A stretch of 64,000 bases of DNA, from contig NZ_FXAG01000021.1 in NCBI RefSeq assembly GCF_900177275.1, positions 21,184 to 85,183 on the forward strand. Direction: 5' to 3'. Below, piece after piece: positions 27,163 through 37,395 of the stretch (position 1 is its first letter; every line of letters starts with the position of its first letter). The notes beneath the pieces were generated by a model that searched no databases, was not told the origin of the DNA, and saw only the letters and a list, made by a program, of their open reading frames with translations. This DNA is from Pseudogulbenkiania subflava DSM 22618. Lineage in GTDB: Bacteria > Pseudomonadota > Gammaproteobacteria > Burkholderiales > Chromobacteriaceae. The position numbers and the translations under genes are program-made.

Positions 27163-29451
27163 ATGAGAATCAAACTCGTTGCAGCGGCGATTGCCGGTCT
27201 GTTTTCCATGTCTGCTGCCATGGCGGCCGAGCCGTTTGTGGTCAAGGACATCCGTGTCGAGGGCTTGCAGCGCACCGAACCCGGTACGGTATTCAACTAC
27301 ATGCCGCTCAAGGTAGGCGATACCTTTACCGACGAGAAGGCCAAAGAAGCGATCAAGGCATTGTTTGCCACCGGGTTTTTCAATGACGTTCGGATGGAGG
27401 CGCAGGGCGATGTTCTGATCGTTTCCGTCATCGAGCGTCCCGTCATCACCCAACTGAATATTAGTGGCGCCAAGGAATTCGACAAGGATCAGCTCAAGAA
27501 GGCGCTGAAGGAAAACGGTCTGGCCGAATCCCGCGTGTTCGACCAAGGCTTGCTGGACGGTGCCGTTCAGGAATTGAAGCGTCAGTACTACAGCCGCGGC
27601 AAGTACTCGGTGGAAATCACCCCCAGCGTGACCAAGCTGGAGCGTAACCGCGTCGCCGTCACCCTGGACATCGTCGAGGGCGTGACAGCCAAGATCAAGG
27701 AAATTCGTATCGTCGGCGCCAAGGCGTTCGATCAGGATACACTGCTGGGCCAGTTCTCGCTGACCACCGGTGACTGGCTGTCGTGGATCACCAAGGATAA
27801 TCAGTACTCCAAGCAGAAACTGTCCGGCGACTTGGAGAAGCTCAAGGCGTTCTACCAGAACCAGGGCTATCTCGAGTTCAATATCGACTCGACTCAGGTG
27901 TCGATCAGCGCCGACAAGGAGGACATGTTCCTCACCATCAATATTAACGAAGGTCAGCGCTATACCATTTCCGATGTGAAGCTGGCTGGCGACCTGAAGG
28001 TGCCGGAAGCCGAGTTGCGCAAGCTGGTGCAGTTCAAGGCGGGCGATGTGTTCAGCCGCGAGAAGGTCAACGATTCGGTGACCGCCATCAGCGACCGGTT
28101 GGGTAACGATGGCTACGCCTTCGCCAACGTCAATGCGCTGCCGGAGATCGACCGCGAGAAGCGTCAGGTTGCCTTTACCTTGTTCCTCGACCCGGGTCGC
28201 AAGACTTACGTTCGCCGCGTGAATATCGCCGGCAACACCAAAACGCGCGATGAGGTGGTGCGCCGCGAACTGCGTCAGCTCGAGGGTGCGCCGTACGCCT
28301 CCGACAAGATCAAGCGCAGCAAGGAGCGGGTCGAGCTGCTCGGCTACTTCGAGGATGTCAACGTCGAAACCCCGGCGGTGGCCGATACCCCGGACCAGGT
28401 CGACATGAACATCAACCTGAAGGAGCGCCCGACCGGTAGCATCTCGGCCGGTATCGGCTTTGTGCAGGGCCAGGGCCTGGTGTTCTCCGGCAGCGTGTCG
28501 CAGAGCAATATCTTCGGTTCCGGCAAGTCGCTGTCGGCCGGTATTTCCACCGGCAAGGTCAACAAGAGCGCCAGCATCGCCTTCAACGACCCGTATTTCA
28601 CGGTCGACGGCGTCAGCCTGGGCTACAACTTGTACTCGCGCACCTACGACGCCCAGGAAGACAACGTCTCCAAGTACAAGACGCGTACCACGGGTGCCGC
28701 GGCCAAGTTCGGCGTGCCAATCACCGAGTTCGATCGCATCAACCTGAGCCTGGGGGTGGAGCAGACCGCCATCACTACCTTTAGTGACAGCCCGCAGCGC
28801 TACCTCGACTTTGTCGACAAATACGGCAAGAGCGCCAACACCTTGTTGTCCACCATCAGTTGGTCGCGCGATACCCGCGACAGTGCCTTGTGGCCGACAC
28901 GTGGCGCGGTGCTGCGCGCCGGGGTCGATATCGGTCTGCCGGGCCTCGACTTGCAATACTATCGCCTGAGCCATCAGCAGACCTGGTATTTCCCGCTGTC
29001 GAAGACCTTCACCCTGATGCTGAATGGCGAAGTGGGTTATGCCGACGGTTACGGCAAGAGCGCCACCCTGCCGTTCTTCCAGAACTTCTACATGGGTGGT
29101 CTGGGCTCGGTACGGGGTTACGAGACCGGCAGTATCGGTCCCAAGGATACCAACGGCGACTTCCTCGGTGGCACGACCAAGGTGGTCGGCAACGTCGAGC
29201 TGCTGTTCCCGTTCCCGGGCATGCGCGACAACAAGTCGGTGCGCACCAGCGTGTTCTTCGACGTCGGCAGCCTGTGGGACAGCAATGTGTCCGGTTCTAC
29301 CCCGAGCGATGGGCTGCGTTATTCGACTGGCGCGGCGCTGACCTGGCTGTCGCCGATGGGGCCGATGAAATTCAGCTACGCCTTGCCGCTGAAGAAGGAA
29401 GAGGGCGACAAGAAGCAGTCCTTCCAGTTCCAGCTGGGGACGGTGTTCTGA
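27163..29451 (+). CDS. bamA: outer membrane protein assembly factor BamA
   Basis: Central BAM-complex component inserting beta-barrel proteins in the outer membrane. 762 residues: signal peptide (MRIKLVAAAIAGLFSMSAAMAA), five POTRA domains to about residue 425, and a 16-strand barrel ending in F at the C-terminus. VRGYETGSIGPKD is the conserved VRGY/F lid motif of loop 6. Starts 9 bp after rseP, followed by skp. Confidence 0.98.
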   Translation: MRIKLVAAAIAGLFSMSAAMAAEPFVVKDIRVEGLQRTEPGTVFNYMPLKVGDTFTDEKAKEAIKALFATGFFNDVRMEAQGDVLIVSVIERPVITQLNISGAKEFDKDQLKKALKENGLAESRVFDQGLLDGAVQELKRQYYSRGKYSVEITPSVTKLERNRVAVTLDIVEGVTAKIKEIRIVGAKAFDQDTLLGQFSLTTGDWLSWITKDNQYSKQKLSGDLEKLKAFYQNQGYLEFNIDSTQVSISADKEDMFLTININEGQRYTISDVKLAGDLKVPEAELRKLVQFKAGDVFSREKVNDSVTAISDRLGNDGYAFANVNALPEIDREKRQVAFTLFLDPGRKTYVRRVNIAGNTKTRDEVVRRELRQLEGAPYASDKIKRSKERVELLGYFEDVNVETPAVADTPDQVDMNINLKERPTGSISAGIGFVQGQGLVFSGSVSQSNIFGSGKSLSAGISTGKVNKSASIAFNDPYFTVDGVSLGYNLYSRTYDAQEDNVSKYKTRTTGAAAKFGVPITEFDRINLSLGVEQTAITTFSDSPQRYLDFVDKYGKSANTLLSTISWSRDTRDSALWPTRGAVLRAGVDIGLPGLDLQYYRLSHQQTWYFPLSKTFTLMLNGEVGYADGYGKSATLPFFQNFYMGGLGSVRGYETGSIGPKDTNGDFLGGTTKVVGNVELLFPFPGMRDNKSVRTSVFFDVGSLWDSNVSGSTPSDGLRYSTGAALTWLSPMGPMKFSYALPLKKEEGDKKQSFQFQLGTVF

Positions 29452-29464
29452 GCGGAGTCCGCAC

Positions 29465-29959
29465 ATGAAGATGAAAACTGTTCGCCTGCTTGCCGCCTGC
29501 GCCGTTGCGGCCGCTTCGTTCGCCGCGCCGGCCGCCGAGTTCAAGCTGGGCTACATCAATACCGAGCGAGTGTATCGTGAGGCGGCGCCGGCCTTGCAGG
29601 TCATGAAGAAACTCGAGAAGGAATTCAGTGACCGCCGCACCGAGCTGAAAAAGATGGAGGCGCGGGCGAAGGAGCTGGAGACGCTGCTTGGCAAGAGCGG
29701 CCTGGGTATCGATGATCGCAAGAAGTACGAGCGCGAACTGGCCGGACTCGACCGCGATTACCGGGCCAAGGGGCGAGAGCTGGCGGAGGACTTCAACCTG
29801 CGGCGCAATGAGGAATTTGCTGCTGTGCAGGAGCGCGCCAACCGCACCATCAAGCAGATCGCCGAGCGCGAGCAGTTCGACCTGATTCTGCAGGACGCGG
29901 TGTACGTCAATCCCAAGTACGACATCACCGCCAAGGTCCTCAAGGAACTTGACAAGTAA
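29465..29959 (+). CDS. skp: periplasmic OmpH/Skp family chaperone
   Basis: 164 residues; signal peptide about 1-24 ending at PAAEF, then a long charged alpha-helical stretch (ERVYREAAPALQVMKKLEKEF onward) forming the Skp tentacles. It holds unfolded outer-membrane proteins for BamA. Located 13 bp after bamA, followed by a hairpin and lpxD. Confidence 0.94.
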   Translation: MKMKTVRLLAACAVAAASFAAPAAEFKLGYINTERVYREAAPALQVMKKLEKEFSDRRTELKKMEARAKELETLLGKSGLGIDDRKKYERELAGLDRDYRAKGRELAEDFNLRRNEEFAAVQERANRTIKQIAEREQFDLILQDAVYVNPKYDITAKVLKELDK

Positions 29960-29978
29960 TTCCCTCTATTTTCCGGAG

Positions 29979-30006
29979 AAGCCGGCCCCGGGTCGGCTTT
30001 GTTTTT
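29979..30006 (+). terminator. hairpin abutting the lpxD start codon
   Basis: AAGCCG (29979-29984) pairs CGGCTT (29994-29999) with a GC-rich loop, followed by TGTTTTTG and directly by the lpxD ATG at 30008. It looks like a weak terminator that also occupies the lpxD ribosome-binding region. Confidence 0.6.
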
Positions 30007-30007
30007 G

Positions 30008-31057
30008 ATGGCATACACCCTTTCCGAAATCGTGGCGCGGCTCGGTGGCGAGCTGCGTGGTGACGATTGCCTGGTCGAACGCCTGGCTCCGCTGGAAGAC
30101 GCCAAGACGGGCGAAATCAGTTTTCTCGCCAACGCCAAGTTCCGGCGCCAGCTCGAGACGACCGCTGCCAGCGCGCTCATCATGTCGCCCAAGTTGGCCG
30201 AAGAAACCGGCTATGGCGGCCCGCTGATCCTGACCGACGACCCTTATCTCTATTTTGCCCGGGTGGCGACGCTGTTCCATCCTGCCCCGCCGGCCCGTCC
30301 CGGCATCCACGCCTCGGCGGTGGTCGGTGAGGGGGGGCGCATCGACTCCTCCAGCGAAATCGGCGCCAACGTCAGCATCGGTCGTGATGTGACCATCGGC
30401 CAGCGCTGCCGCATCCTGCCGGGCGTGGTAATCGGCGACGGCGTGGTGATCGGCGATGACGTGACGCTGCACCCCAATGTCACGGTTTACCACGGTTGCC
30501 TGATCGGCTCGCGCGTCGGCATCCACTCCGGCACGGTGATCGGCGCGGATGGCTTCGGCCTGGCCTGGGCCCGCGACCACTGGTTCAAGATTCCTCAAAC
30601 TGGCCGGGTGGTGATCGAGGACGACGTCGAGGTCGGCGCCAACACCACGGTCGACCGCGGTGCCATGGCCGACACCATCATCCGCAAGGGCGCCAAGATC
30701 GACAACCTGGTGCAGATCGCGCACAACGTGCAGATCGGCGAGCACACCGCGATTGCGGGCTGCGTCGGCATCGCCGGCAGCACCAAGATCGGGGCCTATT
30801 GCACAGTTGGTGGCGCGGCGATGTTCGTCGGCCACATCGAGGTGACCGACCGCACCCATATCGGCGGTGGCACGCTGGTGTCCAAGAGCATCAAGAAGCC
30901 GGATAACTACGCCTCGTCCTACCCGCTTTCCACCATGAAGGAATGGCTGCCCAACGCCGTTCACCTGAGACATCTCGACGATCTCGTCAAACGCGTAAAA
31001 GAACTCGAACGCGAGATCAAGACCCTGAAAGACAGCAAGGAACAGAATAATGACTGA
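30008..31057 (+). CDS. lpxD: UDP-3-O-acyl-glucosamine N-acyltransferase LpxD
   Basis: Third lipid A enzyme, transferring a 3-hydroxyacyl chain from ACP. 349 residues: N-terminal uridine-binding domain, then left-handed beta-helix of hexapeptide repeats (e.g. [15 protein letters not shown]) and the catalytic-His region [10 protein letters not shown], then a C-terminal helical ACP-binding tail. The ATG at 30008 is taken because MAYTLSEIV fits the family; TTG codons at 29999 and 30005 are in frame. No Shine-Dalgarno is present, only the U-run of the upstream hairpin. Confidence 0.96.
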   Translation: MAYTLSEIVARLGGELRGDDCLVERLAPLEDAKTGEISFLANAKFRRQLETTAASALIMSPKLAEETGYGGPLILTDDPYLYFARVATLFHPAPPARPGIHASAVVGEGGRIDSSSEIGANVSIGRDVTIGQRCRILPGVVIGDGVVIGDDVTLHPNVTVYHGCLIGSRVGIHSGTVIGADGFGLAWARDHWFKIPQTGRVVIEDDVEVGANTTVDRGAMADTIIRKGAKIDNLVQIAHNVQIGEHTAIAGCVGIAGSTKIGAYCTVGGAAMFVGHIEVTDRTHIGGGTLVSKSIKKPDNYASSYPLSTMKEWLPNAVHLRHLDDLVKRVKELEREIKTLKDSKEQNND

Positions 31058-31502
31058 GCATGCCGTGAACGTCGACGTACGTGAAATCATGAAATACCTG
31101 CCGCACCGCTACCCGTTCCTGCTGGTGGACCGAGTGGTCGAGTTCGAGGCGAACAAGCGCGTCAAGGCACTCAAGAACGTGACCATCAACGAGCCGTTCT
31201 TCGTCGGCCACTTCGAGCAGTACCCGGTGATGCCGGGCGTGCTGATCATCGAGGCGCTGGCGCAGGCGGCCGGCATCCTGTCGATCAAGAGCCAGGGCGA
31301 GCGCGCCGAGAACGAGCTGTACTTCTTTGTCGGCATCGACAACGCCCGCTTCAAGCGCCAGGTGGTGCCGGGCGATCAGTTGGTGATGGAAGTGGAGGAA
31401 ATCACGTCCAAGCGTGGCATCGCGAAGTACAAGGCACGTGCCCTGGTGGACGGTCAGGTGGCCTGCGAGGCCGAGATCATGTGCGCCAAGCGCGAGGTGT
31501 GA
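31050..31502 (+). CDS. fabZ: 3-hydroxyacyl-ACP dehydratase FabZ
   Basis: Hot-dog fold dehydratase of fatty acid synthesis, 150 residues. [13 protein letters not shown], the active-site His in [12 protein letters not shown] and Glu in EALAQAAG are present. Overlaps the 3' end of lpxD by 8 bp. It competes with the lipid A enzymes for hydroxyacyl-ACP, which explains the conserved linkage. Confidence 0.97.
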   Translation: MTEHAVNVDVREIMKYLPHRYPFLLVDRVVEFEANKRVKALKNVTINEPFFVGHFEQYPVMPGVLIIEALAQAAGILSIKSQGERAENELYFFVGIDNARFKRQVVPGDQLVMEVEEITSKRGIAKYKARALVDGQVACEAEIMCAKREV

Positions 31503-31504
31503 CC

Positions 31505-32278
31505 ATGGCGATTCATCCCACCGCGATCGTCGATCCCAACGCCCGGGTCGCCCCGGATGTCGAGATCGGCGCTTATTCCATCGTCGGTCCCAACGTGTCC
31601 ATCGACAGCGGCACCTGGGTTGGGCCGCACGTGGTGATCGAGGGCCATACTTCGATCGGCAAGAACAACCGCATCTTCCAGTTCTGTTCGCTGGGCGCGA
31701 TTCCCCAGGACAAGAAGTACGCCGGTGAGCCGACCCGGCTCGAGATCGGTGACAACAACACCATCCGTGAATTCTGCACCTTCAACGTCGGTACGGCGCA
31801 GGATGTCGGCGTCACCCGCCTGGGCAACAATAACTGGATCATGGCCTACGTGCATCTGGGCCATGACTGCCAAGTCGGCAGCAATACCATTTTTGCCAAC
31901 AATGCTACGCTGGGTGGTCACGTGCATATCGGTGACTGGGTGATCCTGGGCGGTTTCACCAGCGTGCACCAGTTCGGCATCATCGGCGAGCACGCCATGA
32001 CCGCGTTTGCCAGCGCCGTGGCGCAGGACGTGCCGCCCTACGTGATGGCGCACGGCAACCGTGCCGTACCCTCCGGCATCAACGCCGAGGGCCTGAAGCG
32101 CCGCGGTTTCACGCCGGAGCAGATCCGCTCCATCCGCCAGGCCTACAAGACGCTGTACCGCAACGGCCTGTCGCTCGACGAGGCCAAGCAGGCCATTATC
32201 GCCGAAGCGGCCAGCCACCCCGAGCTGGAGGCGTTCGTGCGTTTCTTCGGCCTGTCGGAGCGGGGCATCATTCGCTAA
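31505..32278 (+). CDS. lpxA: acyl-ACP--UDP-GlcNAc O-acyltransferase LpxA
   Basis: First lipid A enzyme, 257 residues, hexapeptide-repeat beta-helix trimer. [21 protein letters not shown], the catalytic His region [11 protein letters not shown], and the C-terminal helical domain are conserved. Start MAIHPTAIV at 31505 with GAGGTG upstream inside the fabZ end; the longer frame at 31481 overlaps fabZ. Confidence 0.97.
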   Translation: MAIHPTAIVDPNARVAPDVEIGAYSIVGPNVSIDSGTWVGPHVVIEGHTSIGKNNRIFQFCSLGAIPQDKKYAGEPTRLEIGDNNTIREFCTFNVGTAQDVGVTRLGNNNWIMAYVHLGHDCQVGSNTIFANNATLGGHVHIGDWVILGGFTSVHQFGIIGEHAMTAFASAVAQDVPPYVMAHGNRAVPSGINAEGLKRRGFTPEQIRSIRQAYKTLYRNGLSLDEAKQAIIAEAASHPELEAFVRFFGLSERGIIR

Positions 32279-32281
32279 ATC

Positions 32282-33457
32282 ATGCCGGAACCCTTGTTCA
32301 AGCGAAGCGGCGCGTTGAAGGTCGCCATGGTGGCCGGCGAGGCGTCGGGCGACCTGCTGGGCGCGCACCTGATGGCGGCGCTCAAGGCGCGCCACCCTGA
32401 CATCGAGTTTGCCGGTATCGGCGGGCCCCGGATGCAGGCGCAGGGTCTCTACTCGGTGGTGCCGCAGGAGCGGCTGGCGGTGCGCGGTTACGCCGAGGTG
32501 CTGTCGCGCCTGCCGGAGCTCTTGCGCATCCGCGCCAATCTGCGTGATGCCCTGATCGCCGAGCGGCCCGATGTGTTCGTCGGCATCGACGCCCCGGATT
32601 TCAACCTTGGGCTCGAGAAGTCGCTGAAAAAGAAGGGCATTCGTACCGTCCACTACGTCAGCCCGTCGGTCTGGGCGTGGCGCCCGGAGCGGGTGCAGAA
32701 GATCGGCGATGCGGCCGATCGGGTGCTGTGCCTGTTTCCGATGGAGCCGCCGCTGTATGAAAAGGCCGGCGTGCCGGTGACCTTCGTCGGCCATCCGCTG
32801 GCGGGGGAAATTCCGCTGGCGCCGGATACCGCCGCGATGCGCGAGCAGCTCGGTTTGCCGCCGGGAGGGCCGGTATTTGCGCTCCTGCCGGGCAGCCGCG
32901 TCAGCGAGATCGACTACCTGGGCGAAATCTTCGTCAAGACGGCGCGGTTGCTGCATGAGCGCTATCCGGCGGCGCAGTTCCTGGTGCCGCTGGCGACGCG
33001 GGCGACGCTCGATGCCTTCGACCAGATGCTGTCCCGGCTCAAGGCCTGGGATTTGCCGATCCGCAAGCTGTTCGGCCACGCGCAGATGGCGATGATTGCC
33101 AGCGACGTGGTGCTGGTGAAGAGCGGCACCTCGACGCTGGAGGTGGCGCTTACCAAGAAGCCGATGGTGATCACCTACAAACTGTCGTGGCTCACCTACC
33201 GTCTGGTCAAGCGCAAGCTGAAGTTGCCGTGGGTCGGCCTGCCCAACATCCTCTTGGGCGACTCGGTGGTGCCGGAGCTGCTGCAGTACGACGCCACGCC
33301 GGAAAGGTTGGCCGAAGCCGTGGCCGCGCTCTACGATGACGAGCCGGCTAGGCAGGCGCTCACCGCCCGTTTCACCGCGCTGCACCGCGAGCTGAGGCAG
33401 GATACCGCCGAGCTTGCCGCCGATGCGGTGCTGCAGGTGGCGGGAGTGCCGGCATGA
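32282..33457 (+). CDS. lpxB: lipid-A-disaccharide synthase
   Basis: GT19 glycosyltransferase forming the tetraacyl disaccharide. 391 residues. [15 protein letters not shown] near the N-terminus, [24 protein letters not shown] and [12 protein letters not shown] are diagnostic. Starts 3 bp after lpxA; its end overlaps rnhB by 4 bp. Confidence 0.97.
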   Translation: MPEPLFKRSGALKVAMVAGEASGDLLGAHLMAALKARHPDIEFAGIGGPRMQAQGLYSVVPQERLAVRGYAEVLSRLPELLRIRANLRDALIAERPDVFVGIDAPDFNLGLEKSLKKKGIRTVHYVSPSVWAWRPERVQKIGDAADRVLCLFPMEPPLYEKAGVPVTFVGHPLAGEIPLAPDTAAMREQLGLPPGGPVFALLPGSRVSEIDYLGEIFVKTARLLHERYPAAQFLVPLATRATLDAFDQMLSRLKAWDLPIRKLFGHAQMAMIASDVVLVKSGTSTLEVALTKKPMVITYKLSWLTYRLVKRKLKLPWVGLPNILLGDSVVPELLQYDATPERLAEAVAALYDDEPARQALTARFTALHRELRQDTAELAADAVLQVAGVPA

Positions 33458-34035
33458 TCGCCGGGGTCGACGAGGCGGGCAGGGGGCCGCTCGCCGGGGC
33501 GGTGTTCGCGGCGGCGGTGATCCTCGACCCGGCCCGACCGATTGTCGGGCTGGCCGATTCCAAGAAACTTTCCGAAAAGCAGCGCGACGAGCTGGCGCCG
33601 CAAATCCGCGAGCGCTCGCTCGCCTGGTGCATCGCCAGTGCGAGTGTCGACGAGATCGACCGGCTCAACATCCTGCAGGCCACCATGCTGGCGATGAGCC
33701 GCGCCGTGGCCGGACTCTCCGTGTTGCCGGGCGAAGTGCTGATCGACGGCAACCGTGTGCCCAAGGGTATCGCCGTGCCGGCGCGCGCCATCGTCAAGGG
33801 CGATGCGCTGGAGCCGGCCATCTCGGCCGCGTCCATCCTCGCCAAGACCGCGCGCGACGCCGAGCTGGTGGCGCTCGACGCCTTGCATCCCGAGTTCGGT
33901 TTCGCCCGCCACAAGGGCTACCCGACCGCCGAGCACCTGGCGGCGATCGAGCGTTTCGGCGTGCTGCCGGAGCACCGCCGCACCTTCGGCCCGGTCAAGG
34001 CGTGGCTGGCGCGGCAGCAGGGCCAGTTGTTCTAG
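33454..34035 (+). CDS. rnhB: ribonuclease HII
   Basis: Removes ribonucleotides from DNA. 193 residues. [14 protein letters not shown] holds the first acidic pair, [10 protein letters not shown] the third; [12 protein letters not shown] and [10 protein letters not shown] complete the fold. ATGA overlap with lpxB. Confidence 0.97.
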   Translation: MIAGVDEAGRGPLAGAVFAAAVILDPARPIVGLADSKKLSEKQRDELAPQIRERSLAWCIASASVDEIDRLNILQATMLAMSRAVAGLSVLPGEVLIDGNRVPKGIAVPARAIVKGDALEPAISAASILAKTARDAELVALDALHPEFGFARHKGYPTAEHLAAIERFGVLPEHRRTFGPVKAWLARQQGQLF

Positions 34036-34042
34036 ATCGGGC

Positions 34043-34528
34043 ATGGCGAATCGCAAGCAATGCTTTCCTCCCGTCGTCTCGCCCGAGGTGCGCCTGCTGA
34101 TCCTGGGCTCGCTGCCGGGAGAGGCCTCGCTGGCGGCCAGCCAGTATTATGCCCACCCACGCAACCAGTTCTGGCGCCTCTTGGGCGAGGTGCTGGACGA
34201 GCCCTTGGGCGAGATGCCGTATGCCGACCGGCTCGGCTGCCTGCTCGAACATCGTGTCGGGCTGTGGGACGTGGTGGCACAGGCGCGGCGTCAGGGCAGC
34301 CTGGATGCCGCGCTCAACGACATTGAGCACAATGACCTCCTGGCGCTGACGCGTTCCCTTCCCCGGCTCGAGGCGATTGGATTCAACGGCGGCACGGCGT
34401 TCAAGGCGGCGAAAAGCCTGGCCGGAAGCCCCTTGGCCTTGCTGGCGCTGCCGTCTTCCAGCCCGGCCTATACCCGTCCCTACGAAGAAAAGCTTGCGAT
34501 CTGGCTGCAATTGCGCCGATATATGTAG
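34043..34528 (+). CDS. DNA-deoxyinosine glycosylase (UDG superfamily)
   Basis: 161 residues of the UDG-superfamily hypoxanthine-DNA glycosylase group. The N-terminal motif LLILGSLPGEASLAASQYY with AHPRNQFW is characteristic, and the C-terminal active-site loop appears as LPSSSPAY. It should remove hypoxanthine (deaminated adenine) from DNA. It starts 7 bp after rnhB, so two DNA-cleaning enzymes are paired. Start by homology; no clear ribosome site. Confidence 0.85.
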   Translation: MANRKQCFPPVVSPEVRLLILGSLPGEASLAASQYYAHPRNQFWRLLGEVLDEPLGEMPYADRLGCLLEHRVGLWDVVAQARRQGSLDAALNDIEHNDLLALTRSLPRLEAIGFNGGTAFKAAKSLAGSPLALLALPSSSPAYTRPYEEKLAIWLQLRRYM

Positions 34529-34703
34529 TATGGGCTTGCGAGAAACATCGCCCTACAGGGATTCCCTGCGGTCATTGCCGCGCTCCTGGGTGGCTCGAGA
34601 AGCGTCGCCGTATCGTGGATTCGGCGAGCAGCGCGGGGCTGGGCGGGGCGGGCTGCCGAGTTTGTTGCAAGCGCTCTGACTGACCGGTTGATCGGAGGCC
34701 GTC

Positions 34704-34928
34704 ATGAACCGCTATTGCATCTGGTTTGCCACGCCTGACGACAAGGTGGTGCGCCGCGCCGAGGTGGCGCTGAACGGCTCGATTCATTGCCACCAAGTAC
34801 TGGAGGAGATCGAGGCACAGCTGGCGATCGATTGCGGGCTGACCGAAGTGATGATCATCGACTGGAAACGCTTCGAGGACCCCGAGGACGTGCAGGGCAA
34901 CGACGCAAGCCTGTCGCACGCCGCCTGA
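34704..34928 (+). CDS. hypothetical 74-residue protein
   Basis: MNRYCIWFATPDDKVVR... is acidic, soluble and begins after a good GGAGG site 6 bp upstream. No recognised domain. The core NGSIHCHQVLEEIEAQLA then GLTEVMIIDWKRFE suggests a small alpha/beta fold. It lies alone between the glycosylase and a long non-coding stretch before mobB. Confidence 0.6.
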   Translation: MNRYCIWFATPDDKVVRRAEVALNGSIHCHQVLEEIEAQLAIDCGLTEVMIIDWKRFEDPEDVQGNDASLSHAA

Positions 34929-35272
34929 ACGCGGCTGAATGGATCTGCCGCGCCCCCGATCGGGCTCATGCGCACTGCGTGTCAATCTTTCGATGGGCGC
35001 ATCCCTGCTTGCCAATCTTCGATTGGCTCAGCGATGGCTGTGTACGCAGGGGTTCGCGCCGTGCTGAGACATCCTCCCGAACAGCGTGTGCATTGCGGTT
35101 GCCGCACGGTCCTTACCCCGCTCAGGGCCGCTCGTGGCGATTTCCTTCCCCCTGCACCGGGTGAGCCGAGACTAGTCATTTCGCCCGATTAGGTGGCATC
35201 CCCCTGCGTGTTATCATCGCCTTGTTCCGCCCGGCCTGTGCGCCGGGCCCAGATTCTTGCGGATGCTGAACG
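34929..35272. other. non-coding stretch before mobB
   Basis: No convincing gene on either strand. It contains small inverted repeats such as CCAATC/GATTGG near 35021. Fragments (ACTGCGTG..CAATC, GCTCAGCGAT, TGTGTAC) occur in the same order as in the argF-argG element, hinting at a decayed relative, but similarity is low. Confidence 0.3.
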
Positions 35273-35782
35273 ATGCACGTGATCGGCTTTGCCGGCTATT
35301 CCGGCAGTGGCAAAACCACCTTGATTGAACGGCTGTTGCCCCGGTTCGTGGCCCATGGGCTCGATGTGGCGGTGATCAAGCACACTCACCACGACGTCGA
35401 CTGGGACGTGCCGGGCAAGGACAGCTGGCGCCATCGTCAGGCCGGGGCGCGGCAGGTGCTGCTGGCGGCCGGCCGGCGCCGGTTGCTGGTGGAAGAGCTG
35501 CCCGGCAGCAACGATCACCCGCTGCTGGAACACGTGGCGCGGCTCACGCCGTGTGACCTGGTGCTGGCCGAGGGCTTCAAGCACGCCCCGGTGCCCAAGA
35601 TCGAAGTGATCAATAGCGCGCTCGCCAGTCCGCGCCTGTACCCGGACGATCCCCAGGTACTGGCCGTGGTTGGCGACGTCCCCATCGACACGACTTTGCC
35701 GCAGTTTCATCGAGACGATATCGCCGGCATCGTCGCTTTTCTGTTGAGTACCCTACCCGATGCAAAACATGCTGACCGTTGA
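35273..35782 (+). CDS. mobB: molybdopterin-guanine dinucleotide adaptor MobB
   Basis: 169-residue P-loop GTPase supporting MobA in making bis-MGD cofactor. GYSGSGKTTLIERLL is the Walker A; IKHTHHDVDWDVPGKDSWRHRQAGA is the family's signature. Overlaps moeA by 23 bp, so the two are co-translated. Confidence 0.94.
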   Translation: MHVIGFAGYSGSGKTTLIERLLPRFVAHGLDVAVIKHTHHDVDWDVPGKDSWRHRQAGARQVLLAAGRRRLLVEELPGSNDHPLLEHVARLTPCDLVLAEGFKHAPVPKIEVINSALASPRLYPDDPQVLAVVGDVPIDTTLPQFHRDDIAGIVAFLLSTLPDAKHADR

Positions 35783-36962
35783 CGAGGCCGCGAGCTGGCT
35801 GCTGTCGCGCGCCGACGCCGTGACCGAGACCGAAACTGTTTCCTTGCTGGAGGCCTGCGGCCGCGTGCTGGCGGTGCCGGTGGTGGCCACCCTGGACGTG
35901 CCGCCGCACGACAACAGCGCCATGGATGGCTATGCCTTGCGCGTGGCCGACTTCGGCCAACCTTTGCCGGTGTCGCAGCGCATCCCGGCGGGCCATGTGC
36001 CCGATGCGCTGCAGCCGGGCAGCGTGGCGCGCATCTTTACCGGCGCGCCGATTCCGGCCGGGGCCGACGCGGTGGTGATGCAGGAGCAGTGCGAGGTGCT
36101 TGAGGACGGCCGCGTCGCGATTCAAAAGGCGCCCGTCGGCGGCCAGAACATTCGCCGTGCCGGCGAAGATATCGCCAACGGCCAGACCGTGCTGGCCACC
36201 GGTCAGCGTCTTTCCACCGCCGATATCGGCCTGCTTGCCTCACTCGGCATCGCCGAGGTGACGGTGGTGCGCCCACTGCGCGTCGCAGTGTTCTTCACCG
36301 GCGACGAACTGGTCGAGCCGGGGCTGCCGCTGGGACCGGGCCAGATCTACAACTCCAACCGCTACTGGCTGGTGCCGGCGTTGATGCAGCTGGGCTGCGA
36401 GGTGAGCGACCTGGGCATCATCCCCGACGAGCTGCAGGCCACGCGCGAGGCCCTGCGCGACGCCGCCGACTTTGCCGACGTCATCATGACCTGCGGCGGG
36501 GTGTCGGTGGGCGAGGAGGATCACGTCAAGGCCGCGGTGGAGGCCGAGGGGGCGCTCGATCTGTGGAAGATCGCCATCAAGCCGGGCAAGCCGCTGGCCA
36601 GCGGCAAGGTCGGCGGCGCCGACTTCATCGGCCTGCCGGGCAACCCAGTGTCGGGCTTCGTCACCTTCGCGGTGCTGGTGAAGGCCTTCCTGCAGCGGCG
36701 CGCCGGCGTGGCCGACGCGGCCGGCGCGACGACGGTGCGCTATCCCGCCGCCTTCGACTGGACTCGTCCCGACGCCAAGCGCGTGGAGTTCCTGCGCGTG
36801 CGGCGTGTGGTGCGCGATGGCCAGACCGTGCTGGAGCGCTACCCCAACCAGGGCTCGGGGGTGCTGACCTCGTGCGCCTGGGCCGACGGGCTGGTGCGCC
36901 TGGCGCCGGGGCAGGCCGTCGCGGCCGGCGATTTGGTCGATTTCATCGCCCTGGAGTTTTGA
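35760..36962 (+). CDS. moeA: molybdopterin molybdenumtransferase MoeA
   Basis: Inserts molybdate into adenylylated molybdopterin. 400 residues. DNSAMDGYALR, FTGAPIPAGADAVV, FFTGDELVEPG, YNSNRYWL and TCGGVSVGEEDHVK mark the MoeA/gephyrin fold, and the GLPGNPVSGF loop is present. The TGATG junction couples it to the ferredoxin gene. Confidence 0.96.
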   Translation: MQNMLTVDEAASWLLSRADAVTETETVSLLEACGRVLAVPVVATLDVPPHDNSAMDGYALRVADFGQPLPVSQRIPAGHVPDALQPGSVARIFTGAPIPAGADAVVMQEQCEVLEDGRVAIQKAPVGGQNIRRAGEDIANGQTVLATGQRLSTADIGLLASLGIAEVTVVRPLRVAVFFTGDELVEPGLPLGPGQIYNSNRYWLVPALMQLGCEVSDLGIIPDELQATREALRDAADFADVIMTCGGVSVGEEDHVKAAVEAEGALDLWKIAIKPGKPLASGKVGGADFIGLPGNPVSGFVTFAVLVKAFLQRRAGVADAAGATTVRYPAAFDWTRPDAKRVEFLRVRRVVRDGQTVLERYPNQGSGVLTSCAWADGLVRLAPGQAVAAGDLVDFIALEF

Positions 36963-37312
36963 TGCCGATCGTCCGCTTTATCGATCAATCCAGCGGGCAG
37001 GTGCTGGAGGAGGTGGCTGCCGAAGCGGGCGATGTGCTGATCGACGTCGCGCGCTTTCACGAGCTGCCGCTGCACTGGCGCTGCGGCCAGGGCACCTGCG
37101 GCACCTGCAAGGTGCGTGTCGAACACCTGGGCCAGCCCGGCACCGTCAAGGTTGGCCGAAAGGAGCGCAACGTGATGCTGCGCGCCGGGCTGATCGACGC
37201 CGCCATGGCCGCCGCCGAGGAGTGGCCGGATACCGCCGACACCTGGCGCCTGGCCTGTCATCTGACGCTGGACGAGACCGACTGGCGCGTGTTGCTGCCG
37301 CCGGCGGAGTAG
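36962..37312 (+). CDS. [2Fe-2S] ferredoxin-like protein
   Basis: 116 residues of plant-type 2Fe-2S ferredoxin fold. The cluster ligands are Cys in RCGQGTCGTCK and a distal Cys in RLACHL, with a long insertion (RKERNVMLRAGLIDAAMAAAEEWPD) between. Its ATG overlaps the moeA stop by one base. The position suggests electron delivery to a molybdoenzyme or to cofactor assembly; this is inference. Confidence 0.85.
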   Translation: MPIVRFIDQSSGQVLEEVAAEAGDVLIDVARFHELPLHWRCGQGTCGTCKVRVEHLGQPGTVKVGRKERNVMLRAGLIDAAMAAAEEWPDTADTWRLACHLTLDETDWRVLLPPAE

Positions 37313-37395
37313 AGTGTGAACACGGGCAGGGGCCGTTCCGCCCGTGTGCTCTAAACGGTATTATCAACGCCTGCAAGCATTCTCTGACGCCAGCA

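Noticed and set aside
27121..29544. 807-codon open frame antisense to bamA
   Set aside because: High-GC shadow of bamA; low-complexity composition and no family resemblance.
31454..33385. 643-codon open frame antisense to lpxA/lpxB
   Set aside because: Shadow of well-supported lipid A genes; rich in Arg/Gln/His as expected for reverse-frame translation.
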